Positions 15,601-24,196 of a DNA stretch of 64,000 nucleotides are shown piece after piece; within the stretch, counting starts at the first letter, position 1, and each line of letters begins with the position of its first letter. The stretch is from Dyadobacter jiangsuensis. GTDB lineage: Bacteria > Bacteroidota > Bacteroidia > Cytophagales > Spirosomataceae. A model generated the notes under the pieces. The model saw nothing but the letters and a program-made list of their open reading frames with translations. It had not been told where the DNA came from and ran no database searches. Where the stretch lies: positions 1 to 64,000 of the forward strand of contig NZ_PYAS01000009.1 of assembly GCF_003014695.1 (NCBI RefSeq), read 5' to 3'. A program made the position numbers and the translations under genes.

Positions 15601-18544
15601 CAGCCCGGGTCGCATGTTCCGGTCTTAGCGGTGTATTCAGCTGAGATTCGATGATTTCATTCACGACTCCATTCTGAACTACATATAAATACAGGCGGTA
15701 AAGCGACGGGTGTTTCGGTATGGTTAAACTCAACCGGGGACCGTTGCCAGCGTCTATCATTTCAACCGGATTATTGAAGCCGTCCGTTCTCACAAGTTTC
15801 CATTCGAACCGCATGCCTGTTGCCGGCTCCTGAATGACTTTCCATTGCCCGTTTTGCAGGACAATAGCATGATAATCCAGCGAGGAGCCTTCGAATGTAG
15901 CCAATGCGGGTTTCAGAATTTTAAAATGCGTCGCAGGCTGCGGTAGATTTCGGTTGCCCCAAATTGATTCGAGCATTTGGAACGAGTGTTTCGGCCGCCC
16001 GGCGTAGTCATGCAGGCCATCAAAGCTTACCTGTTCAAATATTTTTTCATCCTGCCAATTGGAAATGAACGTTCCGGTACGTCGGTCCCGGCCACCCGCG
16101 AATGCATCCGCGCCGATATAGCTGAAATAGAACGGTACCGCAAGGCCCCGCAACGCGGACTCTTCCGGCTTTTTTTCGACATCCGTCAGAACAAGTCCGA
16201 CGGCGTCGATGGTCGGAGCAATCTGTTTGATTAGATACGCCAGACCTTGAGTTTCCGCATTCAGTTCGAGGTCTACCGTTACAGGGCGCGTGCCGTCGAT
16301 CTTCTTAATCGCGGCCGTGACCTTTTTTAACCAATACAAATATTGCTTCTGCTCCTCGGTTCGTTCCGATCGGCGATGACGCTGGATTGCAGCGTTGCCG
16401 ATGTTCCAGGAAACAATATGTTTTTGATTTTGAAGCCTGCTCACAGTGGTTAATATTTCATCCGACAGATCGTCGGCACCACGCTGGTCGTCCACAAAAT
16501 CGAGTGTTTCGGGTACCCAAAAAGTATAATGAACTTTGATTCCCGTCCGACCGGTCGCCATCAGGATGTTGTAATCATAAATGCCGGGGCCAAAATGCCG
16601 GATCGCGTTGATACCTGCGTTACGCATTTGCCTGAGGTCGGCTTGGAGCTCATGCTTGGTAAATGCAGGGTACCGCCGCGACCAGTTATGTCCTTTGGTG
16701 TAATTCACACCCCGCGTTCCCTCGAAAAACGGGTTGAATTTCCCCGTGTGAGCGACGCTCGTATCCGGCTCACGCAGGCCCATTGCGCGGAAAAGCGCAG
16801 GCACATCCGGCTGCCGTGGCGGTTTTTGCTTCGTCAGGCTGAGCGCATACACCTGATTTTCCTTCGCAACGGCCAGATTGTATTCCAGCGCGGGGTTGAA
16901 GCGCCGGAAATAAACGATAACGCTGATCAGCAGTACTGTAATGAGGAATGCGGAAGTTCTTACTCCACTGTAAATGCGTCGTCGCAGGATCCAGAAGTTG
17001 CCTTTCAATTCCTTGATCGCCTTAAACACATTATCTAATGCGGGTGAGGAGCCCGAAAATTCACGGATCTGCTGTTGGCGGCTTGCCGCGATCGTGAAGC
17101 ACATGAAAAAACAATTCAGCCCCGCGAAGCCGGCCATGATCAGATTGTAGGGGTTCAGGTCCTGATAAAGCCCGTACACGATTGCCAGCAGTGAGACGCC
17201 CAACACAGCCAGGTTCGGGATATTCAATGGCCAATTGTTGGCCTCATTGCCGTCTTTGGGCGTAGGTACGTAGGGGATTTTCTTGCCTGAGATCGTGTAT
17301 AGGACACCCAGCATGAATATCCACCAGGTTCCGATCATCAATAAGCCGCCCACCACATGGAATCCCCGCTCTTCGTCTTCCATGACCCACCATTGTACGA
17401 AATGCCGGATCAGGATAACGCAGAAAGCCATCGGCAAGCTGACCAGAAGAAAGTCGGTCAGGTCGAAATGCATCGGGCTCACGTCCAGTACCAGTGCCAG
17501 AATAGGGATCAGGAAGTTGATCAGGAAGATGAAACCCGACAAATAATGCAGCGGAATGGTGCCATAATGAATGCGCTGAGCCCACGTGAACTTTGAAAAC
17601 AGTTTCGGATAGACGTGTACAAACAAGTCAAATACCCCGCGTGACCATTTGAGCTGTTGTTTATAATAGGCCGAAAGCGTCGAAGGTACCAGCCCTCGCG
17701 CGAGCACTGCCGGAACGTAGACCGATTTCCATCCTTTCGCGTGCAGCTGCATAGACGTGTGCATATCCTCGGCCAGCCCGGCGGCATGCCCTCCGATGGA
17801 GTCCAGGGCGGTACGTCGGAAAGTACAGTTGGCACCAATGGCAAGCACGGTTCCGTAATGATTCATGGTCATCATCATCGGGCCGTAAAACTGGTAAGTC
17901 TGCTGGGCCGCACCTTTGGCAATCAATCCCTCGTCGTGGTTTTTGTAGGCCTGCACGATTTGTACATAGCCTATTTCGGGATTATCGAAATGGGATACGA
18001 TCGGGTCCAGAAAATCCGGGAAAGGAACATGGTCGGGGTCGAGAACCACGCAAAGTTCTCCTTTTGAAATACTTAATGCATTATTGATATTTCCGGCTTT
18101 GGCATTGCGCTTGTCGGTGCGCGTCACGTGATGCACGCCCAGTTGTGCGCAGACATTACGCAGATATGGGTCATCGGCTTCGTCGCACAGGTAGGTTTCA
18201 TGAGGATAGGTAATGGCCTGGATCGCCGTTAATGTTTCGACGATCATTTCGTACGGCTCGCCGGCACAGAAAGTGGTGAAAATATCGACCGTGTACCGGC
18301 GTGTCAGCGGCGGCGTAGGTGGCACGGTGATGAACAGGTAGTGATACCATTCATGCAGTACTTTCAGGCAGGTGTACATAAACGTGACCACGAGCATCCA
18401 GTACAGTGGCGCATAGCCCCGGACGGTCTCGGAGAGGACACTCGAGAGGAAAAATCCCATCGACGCCAGTCCGAAGAAAATCATCAGCCGCAGCATGATC
18501 AATTGCTTGCGGGTGGGCGGTTTTACATATAATGCTTGCTTCAT
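15563..18544 (-). CDS. Family-2 glycosyltransferase (cellulose-synthase-like) fused to a glycosidase-like domain
   Basis: A 993-aa inner-membrane processive glycosyltransferase. Two N-terminal helices (about 17-37, 45-65) precede the GT2 domain, with Asp121 (CDEADD), DxD at 169-171 (LDPDH), the AED acid (Asp260) and QQLKW at 296-300, where the usual QxxRW Arg is Lys. Further helices span about 330-550, with KKIPYVPTPK (421-430) as in BcsA-like enzymes. Residues about 605-870 form a TIM-barrel domain like GH2/GH5 enzymes, but the acid/base position reads NIGNA (Ala718) rather than GNE, and the nucleophile position reads FSYIG (Tyr809) rather than SEYG. It is translationally coupled (4-bp overlap) to the upstream glycosidase gene. 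Probably makes and exports an exopolysaccharide; no PilZ domain is seen. Confidence 0.85.
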   Translation of the reverse strand: MKQALYVKPPTRKQLIMLRLMIFFGLASMGFFLSSVLSETVRGYAPLYWMLVVTFMYTCLKVLHEWYHYLFITVPPTPPLTRRYTVDIFTTFCAGEPYEMIVETLTAIQAITYPHETYLCDEADDPYLRNVCAQLGVHHVTRTDKRNAKAGNINNALSISKGELCVVLDPDHVPFPDFLDPIVSHFDNPEIGYVQIVQAYKNHDEGLIAKGAAQQTYQFYGPMMMTMNHYGTVLAIGANCTFRRTALDSIGGHAAGLAEDMHTSMQLHAKGWKSVYVPAVLARGLVPSTLSAYYKQQLKWSRGVFDLFVHVYPKLFSKFTWAQRIHYGTIPLHYLSGFIFLINFLIPILALVLDVSPMHFDLTDFLLVSLPMAFCVILIRHFVQWWVMEDEERGFHVVGGLLMIGTWWIFMLGVLYTISGKKIPYVPTPKDGNEANNWPLNIPNLAVLGVSLLAIVYGLYQDLNPYNLIMAGFAGLNCFFMCFTIAASRQQQIREFSGSSPALDNVFKAIKELKGNFWILRRRIYSGVRTSAFLITVLLISVIVYFRRFNPALEYNLAVAKENQVYALSLTKQKPPRQPDVPALFRAMGLREPDTSVAHTGKFNPFFEGTRGVNYTKGHNWSRRYPAFTKHELQADLRQMRNAGINAIRHFGPGIYDYNILMATGRTGIKVHYTFWVPETLDFVDDQRGADDLSDEILTTVSRLQNQKHIVSWNIGNAAIQRHRRSERTEEQKQYLYWLKKVTAAIKKIDGTRPVTVDLELNAETQGLAYLIKQIAPTIDAVGLVLTDVEKKPEESALRGLAVPFYFSYIGADAFAGGRDRRTGTFISNWQDEKIFEQVSFDGLHDYAGRPKHSFQMLESIWGNRNLPQPATHFKILKPALATFEGSSLDYHAIVLQNGQWKVIQEPATGMRFEWKLVRTDGFNNPVEMIDAGNGPRLSLTIPKHPSLYRLYLYVVQNGVVNEIIESQLNTPLRPEHATRAVSGPHPMLQQND

Positions 18545-19857
18545 GGCGGGCTTACAACGTAAAAAGGAGTGTTACATGAAGCGAAGTTTCCGGCATGGTC
18601 GTAAATCGTCGCAAAGAGCCGGTACGGACCTTCCTCCTGCGGAACTGAAAACGAAAGCCGGAGATTTTGGCCGGAGTTTTCGGCAGTTGTGATGGGCAGC
18701 AGTTTTTTCGTGCTGTTAATCCGGTTTTCGCGGTACCAGTCTTCCCGGAATACCTGCCACCGGATCGACCGTATACGATCATGTCCTTTGAAGAGGAGTA
18801 CTTCGGCAGACGCGGAGGCCGACGGGTTGAGCAATATGTTATCACGCGCACCCTGGTTGTTCAGCAGCATGTATTTTATTTCGGGATAGGTAACCGGGGA
18901 AGATTGGCCGGTCCAGATGTCTTGCATGGCGCCCACTGCTTCGGAGGCGTGGCCGTTTTCGTCGAATATGCTGAACCAGGTATGTGTGGTTTCCTGTTTG
19001 TTTCCCCAAAAAAATACGCAGGCGCCCAAAAAGCGGGGGTCTGCCAGCGGCATGTGCTGTCGGTAACGCTCCTGGTAAATGTCGGCTTTCTTTTTGCTGG
19101 TATCTTCAATGTAAGCGCCCCAGGCTGTTTGTTCAGTACCTTGCCAGGGGCCGTTGATTCCCCATTCGAGCAGCATATACGGGCCTTTCCAGAACCACGC
19201 AAGGTCGTCGAGATCTTTGCGCAGCAAGGGCAGATTACTGAAAATGTTAAATGAGATCACGTCGATGTCGCAGCGCAGCCCGATGTTGAAAATGTATTTG
19301 GGGTTGAAATTCAGGATCGTGGTGGTGACGGGATGGTCCGGATCTTCCCGATGGATCATGTCCGTGAGCTCGTTGAACGAATCATAAAAATCCCCATATG
19401 TCCATTTGTAAGGGAAGTCGAGTTCGTTGCCCAGGCACCACATCAATACCGCAGGATGGTTTCTGAACCGTTTGATAAGCGATAGCAGTGCCCGATATCT
19501 GGTTGTGGTAATTTCAGGATTGTTGTAAAAGGAAATATCGCCGCTATTGGGAATCGGAAGGCCGACGATAACAGCCAGTCCCTGCATTTGTGCGCTGTCG
19601 AGAATCTGAGCAAGATGCGTGGTGTCCCAGGTTCGTAAGGTATTGCCGCCCGCTTCGCGAAGTTTGCGGAAATGAGATTCGCCTCCGGCGCCCCTGATGC
19701 TGTAAGGTTTTCCATTTCTTACGAGGGTATACTTGCCATCCTGGTGTTCGATATACACTTTGGCAGATCTGTCTGGTTGTTTTTCACGCAGACACCCCGA
19801 CAAGAAAGTGGAAAGCGTTAAAGCTAACAGCAATAGCGAGTGGATACGAGTGAACAA
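18541..19857 (-). CDS. Lipoprotein glycoside hydrolase, GH2/GH5-like TIM barrel
   Basis: A 438-aa lipoprotein (lipobox LSGC, Cys22). Residues about 40-310 form a TIM barrel related to the catalytic core of GH2/clan-A enzymes: YSIRGAGGESHFRKLREAGGNTLRTWD, the acid/base motif MWCLGNE (Glu145) and the nucleophile motif LLEWGINGP (Glu231). A C-terminal beta-domain follows (about 330-438). Both catalytic glutamates are present, unlike the homologous domain fused to the next gene. It is the first gene of a two-gene unit whose stop overlaps the synthase start by 4 bp. A role in trimming, releasing or remodelling the exopolysaccharide is likely by analogy with glycosidases in other synthase operons. 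Confidence 0.8.
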   Translation of the reverse strand: MFTRIHSLLLLALTLSTFLSGCLREKQPDRSAKVYIEHQDGKYTLVRNGKPYSIRGAGGESHFRKLREAGGNTLRTWDTTHLAQILDSAQMQGLAVIVGLPIPNSGDISFYNNPEITTTRYRALLSLIKRFRNHPAVLMWCLGNELDFPYKWTYGDFYDSFNELTDMIHREDPDHPVTTTILNFNPKYIFNIGLRCDIDVISFNIFSNLPLLRKDLDDLAWFWKGPYMLLEWGINGPWQGTEQTAWGAYIEDTSKKKADIYQERYRQHMPLADPRFLGACVFFWGNKQETTHTWFSIFDENGHASEAVGAMQDIWTGQSSPVTYPEIKYMLLNNQGARDNILLNPSASASAEVLLFKGHDRIRSIRWQVFREDWYRENRINSTKKLLPITTAENSGQNLRLSFSVPQEEGPYRLFATIYDHAGNFASCNTPFYVVSPP

Positions 19858-20015
19858 GGTCGGGTCTTAGTTGTAACCTGAGGCTGAGTTTTGAAAGAGT
19901 AAAATACGATAAAAATGGCTTAAAACAGAAATAGTTTCTAAAATCTGTATAGAAGTAGATAGATTGTATGCACATACAGAAGTTATGAATATTGCTTACC
20001 TTTATATAAATGTTT

Positions 20016-20047
20016 TGGTTTACTAAATTTTGAATTTTTGTTTACAT
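20016..20047. promoter_or_regulatory. Paired candidate GntR operators upstream of the regulator gene
   Basis: TGGTTTACTA (20016-20025) and TTGTTTACAT (20038-20047), 22 bp apart, ending 4 bp before the GntR start codon. They fit the same TKGT-NN-ACWW pattern found in front of susC and the creatininase gene, suggesting autoregulation. FadR-type GntR sites (TNGT...ACNA) are similar. Inference from pattern only. Confidence 0.5.
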
Positions 20048-20051
20048 TAAA

Positions 20052-20690
20052 ATGAAGGAAGACTCACTCTCGAACAGGGCATATACAGAATTGCGGAAAA
20101 AGATACTGTCCAATCAGCTCACGTCAGGTACGCGGCTGAAAGAGGATGAATGGTCTAAGAAGCTGGATGTTAACAGGATGGCTATCCGTGAAGCTTTAAC
20201 CAGGTTACTCGGTGAGCAGCTGATCGTGCAAGGCGAAAAGGGGGGCTTTTTTGTGAAGACACTCACTCTGGAAGACAGCCATAAGATTCGGGAGCTCCGG
20301 GAAATACTGGAAATAGGTGCATTGCGGTTGCTTATCCAGAAAGTTACCATAGAACAGGTAGCGGAGCTGGACCGTATCTGCGACGATTTTTCATCGATGG
20401 TCGAGCGCGGGTATTTCGGCGGAGCTTGCGAAGCGGATGTGAAATTCCATGAAACGCTGATAGAATGTGCTGGTAATGAAAGGCTTGTTGAGCTGTATCA
20501 GGCCAGTAATATCCCGTTGTTTCACCAAAAGCTGGGCAAAACCCAAACGCATATGGACGATTACGAACTGACGGATCAGGAGCATCGCGAAATCGTGGCG
20601 GGTATAAAAGAGCGCGACATCAAACGCGCGGAGGAAGCACTTCTGAAACATCTGATACGTGGCGAAGTAGCGTCGATCGACCTGACCTAG
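20052..20690 (+). CDS. GntR family regulator, FadR subfamily (FCD domain)
   Basis: A 212-aa transcription factor. The N-terminal winged helix-turn-helix (about 6-70: SNRAYTELRKKILSNQLTSG, NRMAIREALTRLLGEQLI, GFFVK) is typical of GntR proteins. The helical FCD effector domain spans about 75-205 and has its metal-site residues in place: Asp129, His133, His178 and His200. FCD regulators usually sense carboxylates or sugar acids. It stands directly before the SusC operon. Paired similar motifs occur upstream of itself, of susC and of the gene at 28146, so it is the likely repressor of the 20-37 kb catabolic region. Confidence 0.88.
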   Translation: MKEDSLSNRAYTELRKKILSNQLTSGTRLKEDEWSKKLDVNRMAIREALTRLLGEQLIVQGEKGGFFVKTLTLEDSHKIRELREILEIGALRLLIQKVTIEQVAELDRICDDFSSMVERGYFGGACEADVKFHETLIECAGNERLVELYQASNIPLFHQKLGKTQTHMDDYELTDQEHREIVAGIKERDIKRAEEALLKHLIRGEVASIDLT

Positions 20691-20719
20691 CCGCTTCAAA
20701 AAGCATATTGTACTTCTCC

Positions 20720-20754
20720 AAGCCGGTTTCCTTTCCAGGGAGCCGGCTTTTTTG
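20720..20754 (+). terminator. Rho-independent terminator after the GntR gene
   Basis: Stem AAGCCGG/CCGGCTT (20720-20726 and 20743-20749) followed by a T run. It separates the regulator gene from the susC promoter in a 302-bp gap. Confidence 0.8.
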
Positions 20755-20868
20755 TGCCATAGGATTTTCTGTTGAACGGGGTTGTGGTCGAGAGGCGTTC
20801 GGTCGGCAGCATGATTTGCGATAGATCATTTGCCGAAAACACGGAACAATAATTTTTTCTAAATTTTT

Positions 20869-20901
20869 TTGTTGACAAAAAAATAATATATTTGTTAACA
20901 T
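20869..20901. promoter_or_regulatory. Paired candidate GntR operators over the susC promoter
   Basis: TTGTTGACAA (20869-20878) and TTGTTAACAT (20892-20901), 23 bp apart. Between and overlapping them lies TATATTTG (20887-20894), an exact TAnnTTTG -7 element for the susC operon. A -33 element at ideal spacing is not clear. Binding here would block the promoter. The rest of the 20691-20992 gap holds only the terminator and an untranslated leader of about 90 nt. Confidence 0.55.
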
Positions 20902-20992
20902 TATTTCAAGTACTGCTTGCGTGCTCATCCCGCCCGGGATGGGTGGTTCCTGTTGCCCTATTAAACCCATTACTGTTCCGAAATCTTTGTTT

Positions 20993-23900
20993 ATGAAAAA
21001 ATCTCTAAAATTCCCGGAATCCCTTCCTTCGGAGATTCCTTTGCTGCGGTTTCGTTTACGTAACCGTTTGCGGATCCTTTCGCTGATGCTATGCGTACTG
21101 TGTTCGGCTGCGCATTTCAATCAGACCTACGCGCAACAGAGTAAAAAGATTACAGGGAAAGTTATCGATCAGAAAGGTGCGCCGGTTCCCGGAGCTTCTA
21201 TCGTGGTTAAGCATTCTACTTCGGGGGCGATTGCCGACAAGGATGGTCATTTCGAAATTGCAGTGCCGGAGAGCGCCGCAAGCGCGGCTGTGATCGTCAT
21301 TTCATACATTGGAATGAAAACGCAGGAAGTATCGGTCGGCAACCAGAGCGCATTGGGAGATATTACGCTTATGGATGATGCGATGGGCTTGCAGGAAGTG
21401 GTAGTAACGGCCCTTGGCATCGAACGGGCGGCAAAAACGCTCACCTATGCTACCCAGAAAATAGGTGGTGATCAGGTGAATGAGATCCGTGATGCGAATT
21501 TCACGAATACGCTTTCCGGTAAAATCGCCGGGCTTACGATTACACCATCCGCGAATGGCCCGGGCGGTGCCACGAGGATTGTTTTGCGCGGTAACCGCTC
21601 TATCCAGGGCTCGAACAATGCGCTGATCGTCGTGGACGGTGTGGCGATCGACAACTCCACGCCCGCGGGCCAGGTACGCTATGATGCGGGCGGGCACAGC
21701 GGAAGTGATGGTGCATCGAGCATTAACCCCGATGATATCGAGTCGATTAACGTGCTGAAAGGTGCGGCGGGTGCGGCACTTTACGGTAGCCGTGCAGCCA
21801 ATGGCGTGATCATGATTACGACCAAAAAAGGGAAAAGCGGCAAGATTAATGTGAACGTAAATTCCGGGGTCACATTGGATAAGGCGCTGGTTACGCCATC
21901 GTTACAGAATGCTTACAGCCAGGGTTCCGGCGGTAAATACTCGACGCTGACCAACGGGAGCTGGGGCGAGCGCATTACCGGCCAGAGCGTGCAGGATTGG
22001 TCGGGTAATACCGTTTCGCTCAAAGCTTATCCCGACAATATCAGGGACTTTTTCAAAACTGCGGTTTCAACCAACAACTCGGTAGGTGTGAGCGGCGGTT
22101 CGGAGAAGGTACAATCGTATTTTTCCTACGCGAACAATTACATCAATGGCATTGTGCCGCATAACCGGCTATCCCGGAATACCTTCAATGCGCGGCTCAG
22201 TTACGATATTACCAGCCGGCTTTCGGCGGATGTGAAGGTGACCTATATGCTGCAGAACATTTTCAACAAGCCGGGTGTAGGAGGGGATGGTATGGTGGTG
22301 GCGAATGCCTACCGGATGCCGCGCAGCGTTGATCCTGAAACACTTAAATCCTACAAAAAAGTAGATGTTACCGGCGTGGAAACACCCACTTTCTGGACGA
22401 GCCCCGATGCGGTATATATGAATCCTTACTGGACGATCAATAATACGCATCGCGATGAAAACCGCAGTCGCGTTACCGGATTGTTTGTTTTGAGATACAA
22501 GCTGACCGACTGGCTGAACATTCAGGGACGGGTGAGTTCGGACAGTTATAACGATTTTATTACGCAGAAGTACGCCAACAATACCGTCAACTATGCCCGC
22601 CAGCCCGGCGGATACTATTCGGAGGGTAATGATTACATCGCCGAGCGCAATGCCGACCTGTTGCTGACCGGTACAAACAATATCGCGCCGGATTTGAAAT
22701 TGACGTATAACCTGGGAGGTTCGGTACTCAACCGGAGTATGCGGCACCGGATCAATGCCGCCGACGGACTTGGTTTTGCCAATAAATATGACCTGAGCTA
22801 CGCCACAACGCTCAAAACAGAAACCGCCACAGCGAAACGGCAGTTGCAGTCGGTGTATGGAACGGTGCAGTTCGGTTACCGCGATTACCTCTTCCTCGAC
22901 CTCACCGCGCGGAACGACTGGTCGAGTACGCTGCCGTCGCCCTATTCGTATTTCTATCCATCGGTCGGTTTGTCGGCGGTCATTTCCGAGATGGTCAAAT
23001 TGCCGCAATGGATAAACCTGGGCAAAGTGCGGGGATCGTTTACGAAAGTCGGTAATGATGCCGATCCTTACCTGCTGGGGCAGACGTATACTTATATCCG
23101 TGGGGGTTTCGGAGGGTATATTGCCAGCAGCAGTACCAAGGCGATTGCGGATTTGAAGCCCGAATTAACCCAATCACTGGAGTTTGGTACCGAATGGCGG
23201 TTTTATAACAACCGCCTGGGTATTGATTTGACTTATTATAAAACCAATTCCAAAAACCAGCTGATCAGAGTCGCATCGCCGGCATCGTCGGGTTATTCCA
23301 CATTGAATGTGAATGCGGGTAATATCCAAAACAAAGGGTTTGAAGTGGTATTGAGCCTGAAACCGGTTGTGGCAAAGGATTTTAGCTGGAATATGGGGCT
23401 CAATTATGCATTGAATAAGAGTAAGGTGGTGGAGCTGTATGACGGCGTGAGTCAGCTGTACCTAGGCTCGTCCACGAGCGTGCGCACGGCTACTCCGTTG
23501 ATTAAGGAAGGCGGTTCCTTCGGGGATTTGTATGGTTATAAATGGAAAACGCTCAATGGAAAGTACGTGGTGAGCGACAAAGGCGTGCCTGTTAAATCGG
23601 ATGCAATCGAAAACCTGGGCAATTACAATCCCAAATTCTCGGCCGGTTTCAGCAATAGTTTCAGCTATAAAAACTGGGCGCTGAATGTGCTTGTGGATGG
23701 CAAATTCGGAGGTGTAATCACTTCGGGTACCGCTGCGCAAATGGCTTACAATGGGACGGGTGTTGATACCGAGAAATTCCGCGAAGCGGGTTCATGGGTG
23801 GTAGAAGGCGTTACCGCGGAAGGTGCACCGAACACCGTGCCGATCAATGCGGAGGCATTCTGGCAAACCGTCGCGCAGGGGGATTATTCGTGGGGTGAGT

Positions 23901-24184
23901 TTTTTACCTATCATGCTACCAATGTACGTGTGCGGGAGGTTTCGCTCGGTTATGATTTCAAAGGCTTGCCGGGTTTCCTGAGTGCTGCGAGGCTGTCGGT
24001 CGTCGCACGCAACCTTTTCTTCCTGTACCGCGGCAATGCGATCCTCGATATCCCTGGCATAGGCAAGCGAAAAATGGATTTCGATCCAGAAATGAGCCTG
24101 GGTAACAGCAATTACCAGGGTATTGAATATTTCAATTTGCCATCGACCCGGAACATCGGATTGAACCTCAAACTATCATTCTAA
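20993..24184 (+). CDS. SusC/RagA family TonB-linked outer-membrane transporter
   Basis: A 1063-aa SusC-like transporter that imports glycans through a barrel lidded by its SusD partner. I start at ATG 20993 (MKKSLKFPESL), since the longer frame from 20921 would place 24 cysteine/proline-rich residues before the signal region. The signal segment ends near HFNQTYAQQ. A carboxypeptidase-regulatory-like domain (KITGKVIDQKGAPVPGASIVVK) is followed by the plug (VVVTALGIERAAKTLTYATQ, LRGNRSIQGSNNALIVVDGV, LKGAAGAALYGSRAANGVIMITTKKG), then the barrel to IGLNLKLSF. The SusD gene follows after 12 nt and a GH20 gene completes the locus. The substrate is probably an amino-sugar-containing glycan, judged from context. 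Confidence 0.92.
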   Translation: MKKSLKFPESLPSEIPLLRFRLRNRLRILSLMLCVLCSAAHFNQTYAQQSKKITGKVIDQKGAPVPGASIVVKHSTSGAIADKDGHFEIAVPESAASAAVIVISYIGMKTQEVSVGNQSALGDITLMDDAMGLQEVVVTALGIERAAKTLTYATQKIGGDQVNEIRDANFTNTLSGKIAGLTITPSANGPGGATRIVLRGNRSIQGSNNALIVVDGVAIDNSTPAGQVRYDAGGHSGSDGASSINPDDIESINVLKGAAGAALYGSRAANGVIMITTKKGKSGKINVNVNSGVTLDKALVTPSLQNAYSQGSGGKYSTLTNGSWGERITGQSVQDWSGNTVSLKAYPDNIRDFFKTAVSTNNSVGVSGGSEKVQSYFSYANNYINGIVPHNRLSRNTFNARLSYDITSRLSADVKVTYMLQNIFNKPGVGGDGMVVANAYRMPRSVDPETLKSYKKVDVTGVETPTFWTSPDAVYMNPYWTINNTHRDENRSRVTGLFVLRYKLTDWLNIQGRVSSDSYNDFITQKYANNTVNYARQPGGYYSEGNDYIAERNADLLLTGTNNIAPDLKLTYNLGGSVLNRSMRHRINAADGLGFANKYDLSYATTLKTETATAKRQLQSVYGTVQFGYRDYLFLDLTARNDWSSTLPSPYSYFYPSVGLSAVISEMVKLPQWINLGKVRGSFTKVGNDADPYLLGQTYTYIRGGFGGYIASSSTKAIADLKPELTQSLEFGTEWRFYNNRLGIDLTYYKTNSKNQLIRVASPASSGYSTLNVNAGNIQNKGFEVVLSLKPVVAKDFSWNMGLNYALNKSKVVELYDGVSQLYLGSSTSVRTATPLIKEGGSFGDLYGYKWKTLNGKYVVSDKGVPVKSDAIENLGNYNPKFSAGFSNSFSYKNWALNVLVDGKFGGVITSGTAAQMAYNGTGVDTEKFREAGSWVVEGVTAEGAPNTVPINAEAFWQTVAQGDYSWGEFFTYHATNVRVREVSLGYDFKGLPGFLSAARLSVVARNLFFLYRGNAILDIPGIGKRKMDFDPEMSLGNSNYQGIEYFNLPSTRNIGLNLKLSF

Positions 24185-24196
24185 AAAGAGCTCATT

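Noticed and set aside
19965..19978. TGTATG-CA-CATACA inverted repeat upstream of the glycosidase and gntR genes
   Set aside because: Only 6-bp arms, a single occurrence and no nearby consensus promoter. Too weak to list as a regulatory site.
20893..20900. TGTTAACA as an isolated palindromic operator
   Set aside because: On its own an 8-bp AT-rich palindrome is weak. It is better explained as part of the paired TTGT-NN-ACWW motifs.
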